This document shows, one piece after another, positions 23,131 through 34,176 of a stretch of 64,000 bases of DNA. Each line of letters opens with the position of its first letter. Position 1 is the first letter of the stretch. The stretch spans positions 55,406,474 through 55,470,473 of the forward strand of contig NC_084843.1 of the NCBI RefSeq assembly GCF_033115175.1, given 5' to 3'. The translations under genes and the position numbers were made by a program. This DNA comes from Lepus europaeus. Its lineage: Eukaryota > Chordata > Mammalia > Lagomorpha > Leporidae. A model generated the notes under the pieces. The model was not told where the DNA came from, searched no databases, and saw only the letters and a program-made list of their open reading frames with translations.

Positions 23131-25676
23131 CCTGGGAGAGCGGCTGATCACAGTACCGAGGTGGTCCATTATGGCTGACATGCAAAATCTGGTAGAAAGT
23201 TTGGAGAGAGCAGGGGCCGTCTGGAGGTATCCCATACCTCTGACATGCACTGAAGATATGGAGACAGCCCTTCAAAAGCAGGGGCAGCTCTCTATGTGCA
23301 GGCATTGGACTCACTACTTGCGGTACTGTGGCAGAGTACTTGAAGAACAGAAAAGAGATTGGGGGAGATGTGCAGAAACACACAAAGATGGTGCATACAG
23401 GCCTGAAGCTGGAGCGAGCGTTCTTGGTTACACAGCCTCTCAGTGCCAGCAGCCAGCAGGTAATAAGCTCTCTGATTTTCTGGCACCCATCTCCGAGCAG
23501 ATCCAAGAAGTGACAACATTTCGGGAGAAAACCCGAGGCAGCAAGTTGTTCAATCACCAGTCAGCTGTCAGTGGAAGCATCCAGGCCCTGGGATGGGTGG
23601 CTGTGGCTCCCAAGCCTGGCCCCTATATGAAAGAAATGAATGATGCTGCCATGTTTGATACAAACCAAGTCCTCAAGGAATACAAAGATGTGGATAAGAA
23701 GCATGTGGACTGGGTGAAAGCTTACTTGAGTATATGAACAGAGCTGCAGGCTTACATTAAGGAGTTCCGTACCACCGGACTGGCCTGGAGCAAAACGGGG
23801 CCTGTGGCAAAAGAACTGAGTGGATTGCCATCTGGACCCTTGGCTGGATCAGGTCCTCCTCCCCCGCCGCCTGGCCCTCTCTCCCCCAGCCCCTCCTCCC
23901 CACCTCAGTCCCTACCAGTTCAGTCTCCGATGACTCTGCCTCCCGCTCAGCACTGTTTGCACAGATTAATCAGGGAGAGCGCATCACACATGCCCTGAAA
24001 TATGTGTCTGATGATATGAAGACTCACAAGAACCCTGCCCTGAAGGCTCAGAGTGGTCCAGTACGCAGTGACCCCAAACCATTCTCTGTACCTAAACCCC
24101 AAACCAGCCACAAAGAAGGAGCCAGCTGTACTTGAACTGGAGGGCAAGAAACAGAGAGTGGAAAATCAAGAGAATGTCTCCAACCTGCTAATTGAGGACA
24201 CAGAGCTGAAGCAAGTGGCTTACATATACAAGTGTGTCAACACAACATTGCAAATCAAGGGCAAGATTCACTCCATCGCAGTAGATAACTGGAAGAACCT
24301 CGGGCTGGTATTCGATGACGTGGTGGGCATTGTGGAGATAATCAATAGTAGGGATGTCAAAGTTCAGGTAATGGGTAAAGTGCAAACCATTTCCATTGAC
24401 AAAACTGATGGCTGCCACACTTACCTGACAAAGAATTCCCTGGATTGTGAGATGGTCAGTGCCAAGTCGTCTGAGATGAACATCCTCATTTCCACAGAAG
24501 GCGGGGACTTCAATGAGTTCCCAGTCCTGGAACAGTTCAAGACTGTATGGAACGGGCATAAGTTGGTCACCACAGTGACAGAAATCGCTGGTTAAGTGAA
24601 GTGCCGCTGGGTTCTGCACCCTCTCTCTCCACACCACGGGATGACTCTGTTATCAAGACGGGTCTTTTCTAGGTTTCCTCTACCTTTCTGCTCTTAACAG
24701 CTTCTCTGCTCTGAGAAGCACAGCTACCTGCCTTCACTGAATATACCTCAGGCTGAGATTTGGGGTGGGGTAGCAGGTCAGTTATCTTCTGCAGGAAGGT
24801 GCAGCTTCCTTGTATCAGTGCAGCCACACCGCCAATGCATTCTTCAGGAACAGCAGGCCAGGACTGGTGCATTTCAGCTCTCAGCGCTGGGGTTACTTGA
24901 CCAATTGCAGTCCTTTGAGAAGAATAAAACAGCCCCAGGATGAACGGACCAGAACGTTCACACTAGGCCATCTTTCCCTAACAGTGAGCAGATAGGCAGC
25001 AGAAGCTGTGTGGTTCCAGGTGGTCCTTCTAACCAAATTGATCTTTCACTGTTGACAAGTAAGGCAAGGGTTGCACTGGATCAAAGGCTGAGACAGCCTT
25101 CTAGCATTCCAAGCAAAACAGTTTCCCCATAAGCATTCTTTTCTTCTGCATTCCATCGTAAGTCTGCCTCAGCCATGAGACAGTAGGTTCTCTGGGATCA
25201 GCTGCTGTAGCAGTGCCCATCACTGAGGGCAGGGGGACCCTTTCTTAGGGATCCCTGCCCAGCACCTTCCTACAGAAATGACTTTTTAAAAAAATATCAT
25301 CACACCATTCCAAGGAATCTGGCATTCTTCCTCCCTGCTAGGTGCTTGTCGTCTTCATTGCCTTCTTTGCCCACCATCAGTGGCACGTGGCTCCCGTCCA
25401 GGAACTGCACAGAGGACTAAACCTCCCCTGCAAGCTGGTTTTGGGTCTTGATGGATGTAAGGATTTCGCACAGCATTGCTAATGTAAATTTCAGTTTTTC
25501 CCTCTAGAACAAACACTTACCAAAATATGCAACATTTTTTGGTGGGAAGAGAAACTGTCCTGTGACTTCTACCCATTTCCTGAGGCCTGCGGAAATAAAC
25601 CTTTATGTACTTAAAGTTATACAGAAAACAGAATAAAGTTAGTACCAAACTTGCAAAATAAATAAATAAATAAAAT
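23131..25676 (+). pseudogene. CAP1P: Processed pseudogene of CAP1 (adenylyl cyclase-associated protein 1)
   Basis: An intronless copy of the CAP1 mRNA. CAP1 is a cytosolic actin regulator of about 475 residues that binds G-actin, recycles cofilin-bound actin and promotes nucleotide exchange. The original start codon is at 23171, and the N-terminal motif MADMQNLVESLERA is readable. Indels shift the frame from about residue 15. The frame returns near 23433 ([31 protein letters not shown]) and is cut by a TGA at 23735-23737 where the parent has a Trp codon (AYLSI-stop). The proline-rich linker follows at 23860-23930, then further frameshifts. From about 24100 the C-terminal CARP/beta-helix part is open to the natural stop at 24593-24595 ([15 protein letters not shown] ... 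TTVTEIAG). A 3' UTR of about 1 kb follows, with AATAAA at 25594 and 25632 and an A-rich tail from 25655. No introns, the 3' tail and multiple disruptions establish a retrocopy. It lacks its own promoter and is presumably not translated. The symbol is descriptive. Confidence 0.95.
25632..25637 (+). promoter_or_regulatory. Fossil polyadenylation signal of the CAP1 retrocopy
   Basis: AATAAA, 17 bases upstream of the A-rich tail that starts at 25655. This is the spacing expected for the signal used by the parent transcript. A second AATAAA at 25594-25599 would be the upstream alternative. Confidence 0.75.
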
Positions 25677-25855
25677 CTTTATATTTGACCTTTTTATTAA
25701 TATAAAGGTAACAGATGTCATGTATTCCATAAGTACAGATCTAAGAAGGTAAACATACTTCCCTCCCTTCCCCTCTGCCTTCCTTAATCCAAAATGCAAA
25801 CAGCAGTTTGCTGTTTCTTCCCCTCCCCCACCTTCCCAATCCCTGATTCCTGCTC

Positions 25856-26155
25856 TGTGGTGGGATGAGAAGGCCATGCCAAGATGGCTGCTGGCAAGCG
25901 ATTGTCAGTTACTCAGGAATGGCTTTAAACCCATCTGGCAACGGAGCCTACCTGGCTGTGATTGGTTAGAGCATAGACCGCCCCTTGACCGGATTGGCTG
26001 CCTTGGCTATAGAAGCTGTTGTACCAACTGAAATAAACGAGTCTGTGGGCTGCTCACCTCTGGCCCGCTTTCATCCGACTCCTGGGGTCTGTGTGGTGAC
26101 TCTGTGCCTCTTGCCCTCACCATGCTCCTCCTCTCAGAACGAATCCATCACAACA
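25856..26155 (+). mobile_element. Short solo LTR of a second ERV type (6-bp duplication; family B)
   Basis: A 300-bp element beginning 'tgtggtgggatg' and ending 'catcacaaca' (TG...CA), flanked by the 6-bp duplication CTGCTC at 25850-25855 and 26156-26161. Inside are two inverted CCAAT boxes (ATTGG at 25961 and 25993), a TATA-like TATAGA at 26008 and AATAAA at 26032-26037, in the U3-R order of an LTR promoter. A 6-bp duplication fits class II (betaretrovirus/IAP-like) elements. No internal retroviral sequence flanks it. The 68-codon frame at 25985 is a by-product. Family name not assigned. Confidence 0.85.
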
Positions 26156-26373
26156 CTGCTCCACAGAAGTAACTTGCATTGCCTAATTTAGAAAAAAACA
26201 AAACAAAACAAAACTACCAATTTAGTTCTTTTATTTCAACATATTCTTATAGAATATACTCGTATTGTTTCTATGAAATTTACATTTAATGTTGTAGGTA
26301 CAATACTATAGCCTATAATCTAGGTTTTCATTTTTAGTATATATTCATTTCCTTCTTTAAATGATTTATTTAT

Positions 26374-26697
26374 TGGAGCCTGCACTATGGCATAGCAGGT
26401 AAAGTCGCCACCTGCAGTGCTGGCATCCCTTATGGGCACTGGTTTGAGTTCTGGCTGCTCAACTTCCAATCCAGCTCTCTGCTGTGACCTGGGAAAGCAG
26501 CAGAAGATGGCTCAAGTCCTTGGGCCCCTTCCCTACGTGGGAGACCTGGAAGAAGCTCCTGGATCCTGGCTTCAGATCAGCTCAGCTTCGGCCATTGCGG
26601 CCAACTGGGGAGTGAACCGTGGATGGAAGACCTCTCTCTCTCTCTCTGCCTTTCCCTCTCCCTCTGTGTAACTCTGCCTCTCAAATAAATAATTAAA
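26374..26697 (+). mobile_element. CSINE, moderately young copy
   Basis: The sequence is continuous from 'ggagcctgcactatggcatag' to 'ctctgcctctcaaataaataa'. The CT-rich stretch at 26630-26665 is prominent. It lies tail to tail with the next SINE. Confidence 0.9.
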
Positions 26698-26699
26698 TC

Positions 26700-27000
26700 T
26701 TTTAATTTTATTTGAGAGGCAGAGTTACAGACAGAAGGAGAGACAAAGTAATGAGTCTTCACTCCCCAAATGTCCTCAATGGCCAGACCAGGGCCAACCC
26801 AATCAGAAGCCAGGAGCTTTTTCCAGATCTCCTACATGGGTAGAGGGGTTCAATCACTTTAGGTATCTTCTGCTGCTTTCCCAGGCCATTTGTAGGAAGC
26901 TGGATTAGAAGTGGAGCAGCTGGGTCTTGAACCAGCACTCATATGGGATGCCAGTGCTGCAGGCAGAGGCTTAACCTACTACACCACAGAGTCAGCCCCT
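26700..27000 (-). mobile_element. CSINE, opposite orientation
   Basis: Minus-strand copy with its tail at about 26700 and its head ending 'ctactacaccacagagtcagcccc' near 26998. Together with 26374-26697 it forms an inverted repeat of about 300-bp arms with almost no spacer. Confidence 0.9.
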
Positions 27001-27925
27001 GTATACATTTCCTTTTCAAGAGAAGTTATGTATCATTGAATATTATGATCATTTTCATTATTGCAAGGTTTGTTTTTTTTTTTTCTAAATTGATTCTGTC
27101 TTCTGTTTTAAATTCTTCTTTTGGTTATCATTTTTTTTTTGAGGGGAGAGAGGTGTATGTTTTATGGCACAGGTTTTCTCAACTAACCAGCAGCGCTTGC
27201 TTGTCTAATCAAGAATGAAGCACTGAGAAGCTACCTGGGACCTCCAAGTACACTGAAGGGATTTCTCAGTAGCAGGTGTCACATTAATTTGAAAAAATGA
27301 TCATGTAATCTTTGGGGGAACTCTGGTTTTCAAAATCTATAGATTTTTTTTCTCCCTGGGGGATGGTAACTTCCCCTGAGAGATTTCTTCAATCTCATGC
27401 CCAAGGGAGAGTCTTGCTAACATCTTGAGAACAAAATCCAGAAAGGACAAGAAGCCTGAGCCTCAAAGCCAATGGCCACCAAGTCATTGTTTTTTAGTGT
27501 TTCTGCTGCTTAAAAGTGGCCTTTCCTCTACTTACACTGCCAGACATTTCTATATAATCCGAGAACTGATACTCATTATCAACTTGTAAGAGGAAGAGAA
27601 AGATCAAGTTGCAAAGCAAAATGAGATCAGCAAGCCAAGAGCCACCACAGACCGGTGACCCAGATGTCCAGGAGTTCTGTGACACCTCCCTTGGTTCTGC
27701 AGCTGCCCGACGCGAGCGGCTGTGGAGTGCAGCCAGAGATCCTCTGAGCAGCACTGACGCTGATCTGAGGGCCAGGGACAGCTTGCACTTGACTGACCGA
27801 GGAGACCAAGGAGACTCCTGGAACTGAAGTGGTACATGGACCATTCTAAAAAAGGTTTTATTAAGAATTAAATTATTCTTTTCTCTGTCTTTGTTCGGGC
27901 CACTTTCTTCCAGTAACACATTCTC
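27001..27925. other. Unassigned DNA with a GC-rich open segment
   Basis: The segment 27609-27827 is more GC-rich than its surroundings and is open on plus for 72 codons (QEPPQTGDPDVQEFCDTSL..RRERLWSAARDP). The minus strand is also open (197 codons at 27494-28087). I do not recognise a family in either. It could be an exon-derived retrocopy fragment or an old LTR. T-runs lie at 27072 and 27130. Confidence 0.4.
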
Positions 27926-28110
27926 GGGCTGTAGTTTAGGGATTATTACATCAGAATTACCTGGTGCAATTATTAACATACATGCCCACAACTCTATCTT
28001 TACCCTAGCCCAGCAGAATCTCGTAGGATGGGGTCCCGTGATCTGTTCTTCTAAAGAAACACCAACAGTGAGCAGTATGCACACCAAAGCTTTAATGTCT
28101 ATCCTGTGAT
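27926..28110 (+). mobile_element. MER5A-like (hAT-Charlie) DNA transposon remnant
   Basis: The order 'tacatcagaattacctggtgc', 'attattaacatacatgc', 'ccctagcccagcagaatct' and 'taggatggggtccc' follows the MER5A arrangement, with substantial divergence. Non-coding and non-autonomous, consistent with an ancient mammalian insertion. Assigned from memory. Confidence 0.5.
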
Positions 28111-29180
28111 TTTTATATTCTAGTGATCTCCAAGTGGGGGGGAATTGTTACAACTATTATGCTAGTTACTGAAGAAATTTAAATGTTCTGCTTGCTGTTT
28201 GATTTATTTTGACCTAATTTGTGTTAAAGACAAGGGTGTTTGTGGATCAGAATTTTGTATCATGCATTTTGGTAACAAGTGATAAGAAAGAGTGTAACAG
28301 AAGAGATAATGAGGGATTTAAGGATATATACCAGCACATGTATCCTAGATATGTTAGCCGTAGTTGTGCCAACTCAGACAAGTTTAATCTGTATATGCTT
28401 ATATCATCAGCTTCAGCAGGGAAATAATGATTTCCACTGTGCTGATTAATGGTGAACAGTAACTTATACAATTAACATAAGCTACCCCATGCAATGTGTA
28501 GCATATAATGCCAAGACTTGTTTGTGGCTGTGTTATATAATTGTGACTATCATCCTTGTACACCTTGTGTTGGTGTCTTCTGCAAAATTCTACAAGGGCT
28601 GAGGACTGAAGCCTGGCATGTTTCAAACGTTAGCTGAACAGGGTTTATTCCAGTTGGGGAGTGCAGAGCTGAGGAGTGACGTTGAAAAGAAGCACACCAT
28701 TAACATTACACCAAAGTGAACGTTCAAGAATAAGCTTCAGAAACTAAAAATAGTAAAATGAGAAGAGCATTGGCAAATGAGAAAAGGATTGGATGTTGTT
28801 CACAAATTATTATGCTACCATCAACATACGCACAGAAGGAAGAAACAGTGAAAAGATCTCTTTTTTCCCAGTTTCCTTTTACCTCAGTAAAGAAAAAATT
28901 TGTGGTGATGAAAAAAAGTGTCACTTGGAAATATGATAATAGCTGTACAAAGTATTATGAAACCAAAGAAAACAGTCACATTTACAGATCACATATAAAA
29001 TAGTATTGTAGAAATACTAGCAAATTCAGGTCCACTTACAATATTGTTAAGGCTCATGCAAGTATATAAATAAAATAGAGGCCTACATACTGTTTGTTTA
29101 AAAATTTAAGTGTTATAAATCGCATTAGTATAGTTTTATACTAAATATATTTTAGGCTCCAATTGTCAAAAACATGAACT
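28111..29180. other. Unassigned intergenic DNA
   Basis: AT-rich. Frames of 66-81 codons occur on both strands without any domain or exon signature. Confidence 0.45.
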
Positions 29181-29490
29181 TTGGTGCTGGTGTTGTAGTG
29201 TAGCAGATCAAGCCACCACCTGCCATACCAGCATCCCATTTGAGCACTGGTTCTAGTCTCAGCTGTTCCACTTCTAATCCAGTTCCCTGGAAATATACCT
29301 GGAAAAGCAATCAAAGAGGACCCGAGTGCTTGGTCCCTGCCTCCCATGTGGGAGACACCGATGGAGTCCCAGGAACCTTGCTTAAGCCTGCTCTTGCCCC
29401 AGCCATTGAAAAGCAGCAGTTGGAAGATATTCGCATTCTTTCTCTCTCTCTCTTTCTGTAACTCTGCCTTTCAAATAAATCTTTAAAATA
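29181..29490 (+). mobile_element. CSINE, diverged copy
   Basis: Plus-strand copy from 'ggtgctggtgttgtagtgtag' to the tail 'tttcaaataaatctttaaaa'. It ends directly against the L1 that begins at about 29495. Confidence 0.85.
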
Positions 29491-29494
29491 TAGA

Positions 29495-32400
29495 TCTTTG
29501 TGTCATCCTGGAGCACTGACCAGAGCTCCCAGGCTACACCCAGCATACAACTCCAGGGATTCACTAAACGAGCAGACATTCCACTAAACCGCAGAAGCAT
29601 AATTCAAAGATAAAATCCAAGAGGAAAACAAAACCAAAACCAAACCAAACAAAAAAATACCAAGTATCTCCACAAACACCTAAAACAAAAACAGAAATTC
29701 AAGAAACAAGATTAATGAAAACAACATGACCCACCTCCAAAGGAACCCAACAACACTTCAATATTAGGATATGAAGTTGAAGGGATTGATGAAATGTCTA
29801 AAATGGAATAAAAAAGGTTAATCATAGGATTACTAAGAAGCAATGAGAAGCAAATCTGTGAATTAAAAAAATCCATACATGACATGAATGAAAATTTTCC
29901 CACAAAATTGAGATTTTTAAAGAGAAATCCAAATGAAATATTAGAAATGAAGAAAAACTGAAAACACAATATATCAAAATTTATGGGATATATCAAAAGC
30001 AACAAGAGGAAAGTTTATAGCAATTGGTGCCTACATTAAGAAATTGGAAAAATACCAAATAAATGAGCAAACAATGCATCTCAAGAACCTAGAAAATAAA
30101 AAAAACAAGCCCCAAATTAATAGAAGAAAAGAAATAATTAAAATTAGATAAGAAATAAAGTTGAAACAAATAAAAAAATATAAATGGTCAGTGAAATGAA
30201 GAGCTGGTTTTGAAAAAAAAAACAAAATTGATATACCACTGGCTCAACTAACCAAAACAAAGACCCAAATCAATAGACTCAGCGATGAAAAAGGAAATAT
30301 AATGCCAGATACCACAGAAATAAAAACAATCATAAGGTCTTACTACAAAAAGCTGTATGCCAAAAAATTGGGAAACCTAAAGGAAATGGATAGATTCCTA
30401 GACACATACCATCTACAAAAATTGAGTTATGAAGATATAGAAATAGAATCATAAAGATATAGAAAACCTGAACAGACCAATAAGCAAGACAGAGATTGGA
30501 CAAGTAACAGACACCCCATAAATAAAAACACAGGACCAGATGGGCTTCACTGCTGAATTTGGCCCAGACATTTAAAGAAGAACTAATTCCAATTCTTTTC
30601 AAGCTATTTAAGATAACTGAAAGGGAGGGAATCCTCTCAAATTCCTTCTATGAAGCCAGTATCACCTTAAATCCTAAACTGGAAAAAGATAAAACAGAGA
30701 AAGAAAACTATAGACCAATATCCCTGATGGACATAGATGCAAAAATCCTTAAGAAAATACTACCTAATGGAGTTCAACAACACATCAGAAAGATCTTTCA
30801 CTAGCACCAAGTGGGATTTATCCCTTGTATGCAGGGAAGGTTCAACATTTGCAAATCAATAAGTGTGATGGATCACATTAACCATTAACAAACTGAAGAA
30901 AAAATGATATGTTAACTCAACAGAAGCAGAGAAAGCATTTGATAAAATACAACACCCTTTCATGATGAAAACCTTAAGCAAATTGGGTATAGAAGGAACA
31001 TTCCTCAAAACAATCAAGGCAATCTATGGCAAACACACAGCAAGCATATTACTGAAATGTTGGAAGTATTCCTGTTAGGTAGGAAGTCAGAAATGAGCTT
31101 ATGTGTGTATGACAAAGGCCTAAGGAGTTGACATCTAGGTCCAGCATCCACATCTCAAAGTCATCCCGATAACCTTCCAGGTGCAGCCCAGGATCTGCAT
31201 TTCAAACGCCCTGCCCCTTCTGCCAGATAACCAGCCTTCCTCTAAGGCTCCTCTAAGCCAGGGCAACACCTGCCAGGCTTCCCCCTGTCTGATAACTTCA
31301 GGGGAAAACTCATAAAGGAATTTTTCGTATTTATACCCAAAAAGTCCTTTGTTCTAGGAGTAGAAGAGGCAGGAAGTCAAGGCCCATCCCCTTAAAACCC
31401 CTGGTCTCAACCGAACTGTGTGCTCAGCCCTCTGCCGAGCTGCCCACCTGGCCTGCCCAGGTGTACCCTCTCCACTCAACCATGTAACCCCACTCTCCCC
31501 CAGTCTGAGCGACTGGGCACTCTCTCTCAGGTTCTGTCTGGAGAGGTGCCCATCCATTCTTACAGTTGTCCCTACCCTAATAAACCTTGTTATTTTGCTT
31601 TCTACTACTCTCCATCTCAAGCCTGAATTCTTTCTTGCGTGAAGACAAGAACCCTTGTTTCTCTGGTAACATTCCCACTAATATCCAGAACTAGACAAGG
31701 ATGCACACTTTCACCATCGCTACTCAATGTAGTCCTGGAAGTGTTAGCTAGAGCCATAACCATCAGGCAAGAAAAACAAATCAAAAGGATACAAATTGGA
31801 AAGGGGAAAGTCAAACTATCCTTGTTTGCGGATGATATGATTTTATATGTAGGGTATCCAAAAGATTCCACTAAGAGACTACTGGAACTCATTAAAAGAG
31901 TTAGCTAAAATGGCAGAATATAAAATTAACACACAAAAACCAGTAGCCTTTGTATACAGACAATGCCACAGCTGAGAAAGAACTTCTAAGATTAATTCCA
32001 TTCACAATAGCTACAAAAATTTAAATATTTTGGAATAAATTTAACTAAGGATGTCATAAATCTCTAAGATGGAAATTATAAAACACTAAGGAAAGAAATA
32101 GAAGACACAAAAAATGGAAAAATCTTCCATGTTCATAGGTTGGAAAAATCATTATCAGGAAAATGTCCATAGTACCAAAAGCAATTTACAGAATCAATGC
32201 AATCCTAATTAAAATACCAATGGCATTCTTCTCAGGTCTAGAAAAAAATGATGCTAAAATCCATATAAAACCAGAGGAAACCACTAATATTTAAAGCTAT
32301 CTTATACAACAAAAACAAAGCTGGAGGCATCACAATAACAGGTTTCAAGAAATACTATGCTGCAGTTATCATCAAAACAGCATGGTACAGGCAAAACAAA

Positions 32401-33838
32401 ACAGATGGATAGACCAAGGGAACATAATGCAAACCTCACAAATCGATGCATGCATCTGCAACCAACTCATTTTTGACAAAGGAGCTAAAATCAATCCCTG
32501 GAGCAAGGACAGTCTCTTCAACAAATGGTTCTGGGGAAATTGGATCTCCATGTGCAGAAGTATGAAAACAGACCCTACCTTACACCTTACACAAAAATCC
32601 ACTCAACATGGATCAAAGACCTAAATGTAAGACTCAGTGTCATCAAATTACTAGAGAACATAAGGAAAATTCTGCAAGACATTGGCATAGGCAAAGAGTT
32701 CTTGGAAAAGACCCTAGAAGCACAAGTAATCAAAGCCAAAGTTGACAAATTGGATTACCTCAAGCTGAAAAGCTTCTGAACAGAATGGGAGAAAATATTT
32801 TCAACTACGCAACTGATGAAGGGTTAATATCCAGAATCTATAAAGAACTCAAGAAACTCAACAATAACACAAGAAACAGTACAGTTAAGAAATGGGCAAA
32901 GTACTTGATGAGGCATTTTTCAGGAGAGGAAATTCAAATGGTCAACACACACTTGAAAAAATGCTCAGGATCACTAACCAACAGGGAAATGCAAATTAGA
33001 ACCACAATGAGGTTTCACCTCAACCCAGTTAGAATGGCTCTCATACAGAAATCAACAAATGCTGGTGAGGATGTGGGGAAAAGGTACCCTAATCCGTTGT
33101 TGGTAGAATGTAAACAAATGTAGCCACTGTGGAAGACAGTTGGAGATACCTCAGAAATCTCAATATAGACATACCATATGATCCAGCCATCTCATTTCTG
33201 GGAATTTACCTAAATGAAAAGAACTCAGCATATAAAAGAGTTACCTGTATCCCCCATGTTTATTGCAGCTCAATTCACAATAGCTAAGATATGGAATCTA
33301 CCCAGATGTCAATCAACTGAACACTGGATAAAAATTTTTGGATATATGCACTATGGAATACTATACAGAGGTAAAAAATGAAATCCTGTGATTTGCAACA
33401 AAATGGATGCAACCGGACACCATAATAGTGAAATAAGCCCTTTCCAAAATGGCAAATGCCGTATGTTCTCCCTGATCTGTGGTAACTTCAAGTACCTAAA
33501 AAGTAACCTATATGAGTGAAAATGATACTTTGAGATGCCATGATTTTCAACTGCCCTTGTATCAACTGTTGAGGAACAGTGTTTATTTGTTTGTTTGTTT
33601 GTTTGTTTTCATACTGTTTGCTGAACTTTTTACTTAGTGGAGAATTACTCTTATGAGTATAATCTGATCTTTTTTGATCTTTGTCAAAAATAAGAATGGA
33701 AATAGGAGAGGGAGGAGGAAGGAAGATTAGATCATGGGCTAGAGGGAGGCTAGGGTGGAATGTATCACTATGTTCCTGAGTCTGTATATATCAAATATAT
33801 GAAATTTGTATACCTTAAATAAAAATTTAAGAAACAAA
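29495..33838 (+). mobile_element. Degraded L1 retrotransposon, interrupted by a solo LTR
   Basis: L1 in sense orientation. 29495-29950 matches the 5' UTR/ORF1 region. A deletion then joins it to ORF2 near 29956-29975. The ORF2 reverse transcriptase contains the FADD catalytic motif at 31825-31836 ([13 protein letters not shown], in a 90-codon frame). The C-terminal region runs to about 33480 (KCSGSLTNREMQIRTTMRFHLNPVRMA). The 3' UTR then passes a (TTTG)n run at about 33580-33608 and a GA-rich stretch to the tail near 33820-33838. Many stops and frameshifts break ORF2, and a 599-bp LTR sits inside it at 31073-31671. The element cannot be active. Confidence 0.9.
31073..31671 (+). mobile_element. 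Solo LTR (family A) inserted in L1 ORF2
   Basis: A 599-bp element with TGTTA...TAACA termini and the 4-bp duplication TTCC at 31069-31072 and 31672-31675. Removing it restores continuous L1 ORF2 reading, '..ttggaagtattcc-cactaatatccag..'. AATAAA is at 31579-31584. It is the plus-strand homologue of the LTR at 18633-19349 and has one fewer internal U3 repeat. Frames of 68-88 codons in both directions are not genes. Confidence 0.95.
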
Positions 33839-33842
33839 ATAT

Positions 33843-34176
33843 GGCACTGGTGCTGTGGTGCAGTAGGTTAATCAACCACCTGCAGTGCCGGCATTCCATA
33901 TGGGCACTGGTTCAAGTCCAGGCTGTTTCACTTTCAATCCAGCTCTCTGCTGTGGCCTGGGAAAGCAATAGAGTAGAAGATGGCCCAAGTATTTGGGCCC
34001 CTGCACCCATGTGGGAGACCTGGAAGAAGCTCCTGGCTCCTGGCTTCAGATCGGCACAGCTCTGGCAGTTGTGGCCATTTGGGGAGTGAACCAGCAGATT
34101 GAAGACCTTTCTCTCTGTCTCTCCCTCTCACTGTCTGTAAATCTACCTCTCAAATAAATAAAATCTTTAAAAATAT
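33843..34176 (+). mobile_element. CSINE inserted at the L1 tail
   Basis: It begins 'ggcactggtgctgtggtgcagtag' immediately after the L1 poly-A and ends 'ctctcaaataaataaaatcttt'. Integration into an A-rich tail fits the preference of the L1 endonuclease for TTTT/AA-type sites. Confidence 0.92.

Noticed and set aside
23171..23737. 188-codon frame starting MADMQNLVES as a possible functional CAP1 gene
   Set aside because: The middle third is out of the parental frame, a Trp codon is a stop, introns are absent and a 3' A-rich tail is present. It is a processed pseudogene.
31354..31642. Frames of 68-88 codons in a GC-rich stretch
   Set aside because: They lie wholly inside the solo LTR. Homologous positions in the LTR at 18633-19349 do not preserve the frames.
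33575..33610. (TTTG)n run as an independent microsatellite insertion
   Set aside because: It lies at a position in the L1 3' UTR where other copies have T-rich or (TTTTG)-like sequence, so it is an expansion within the element.
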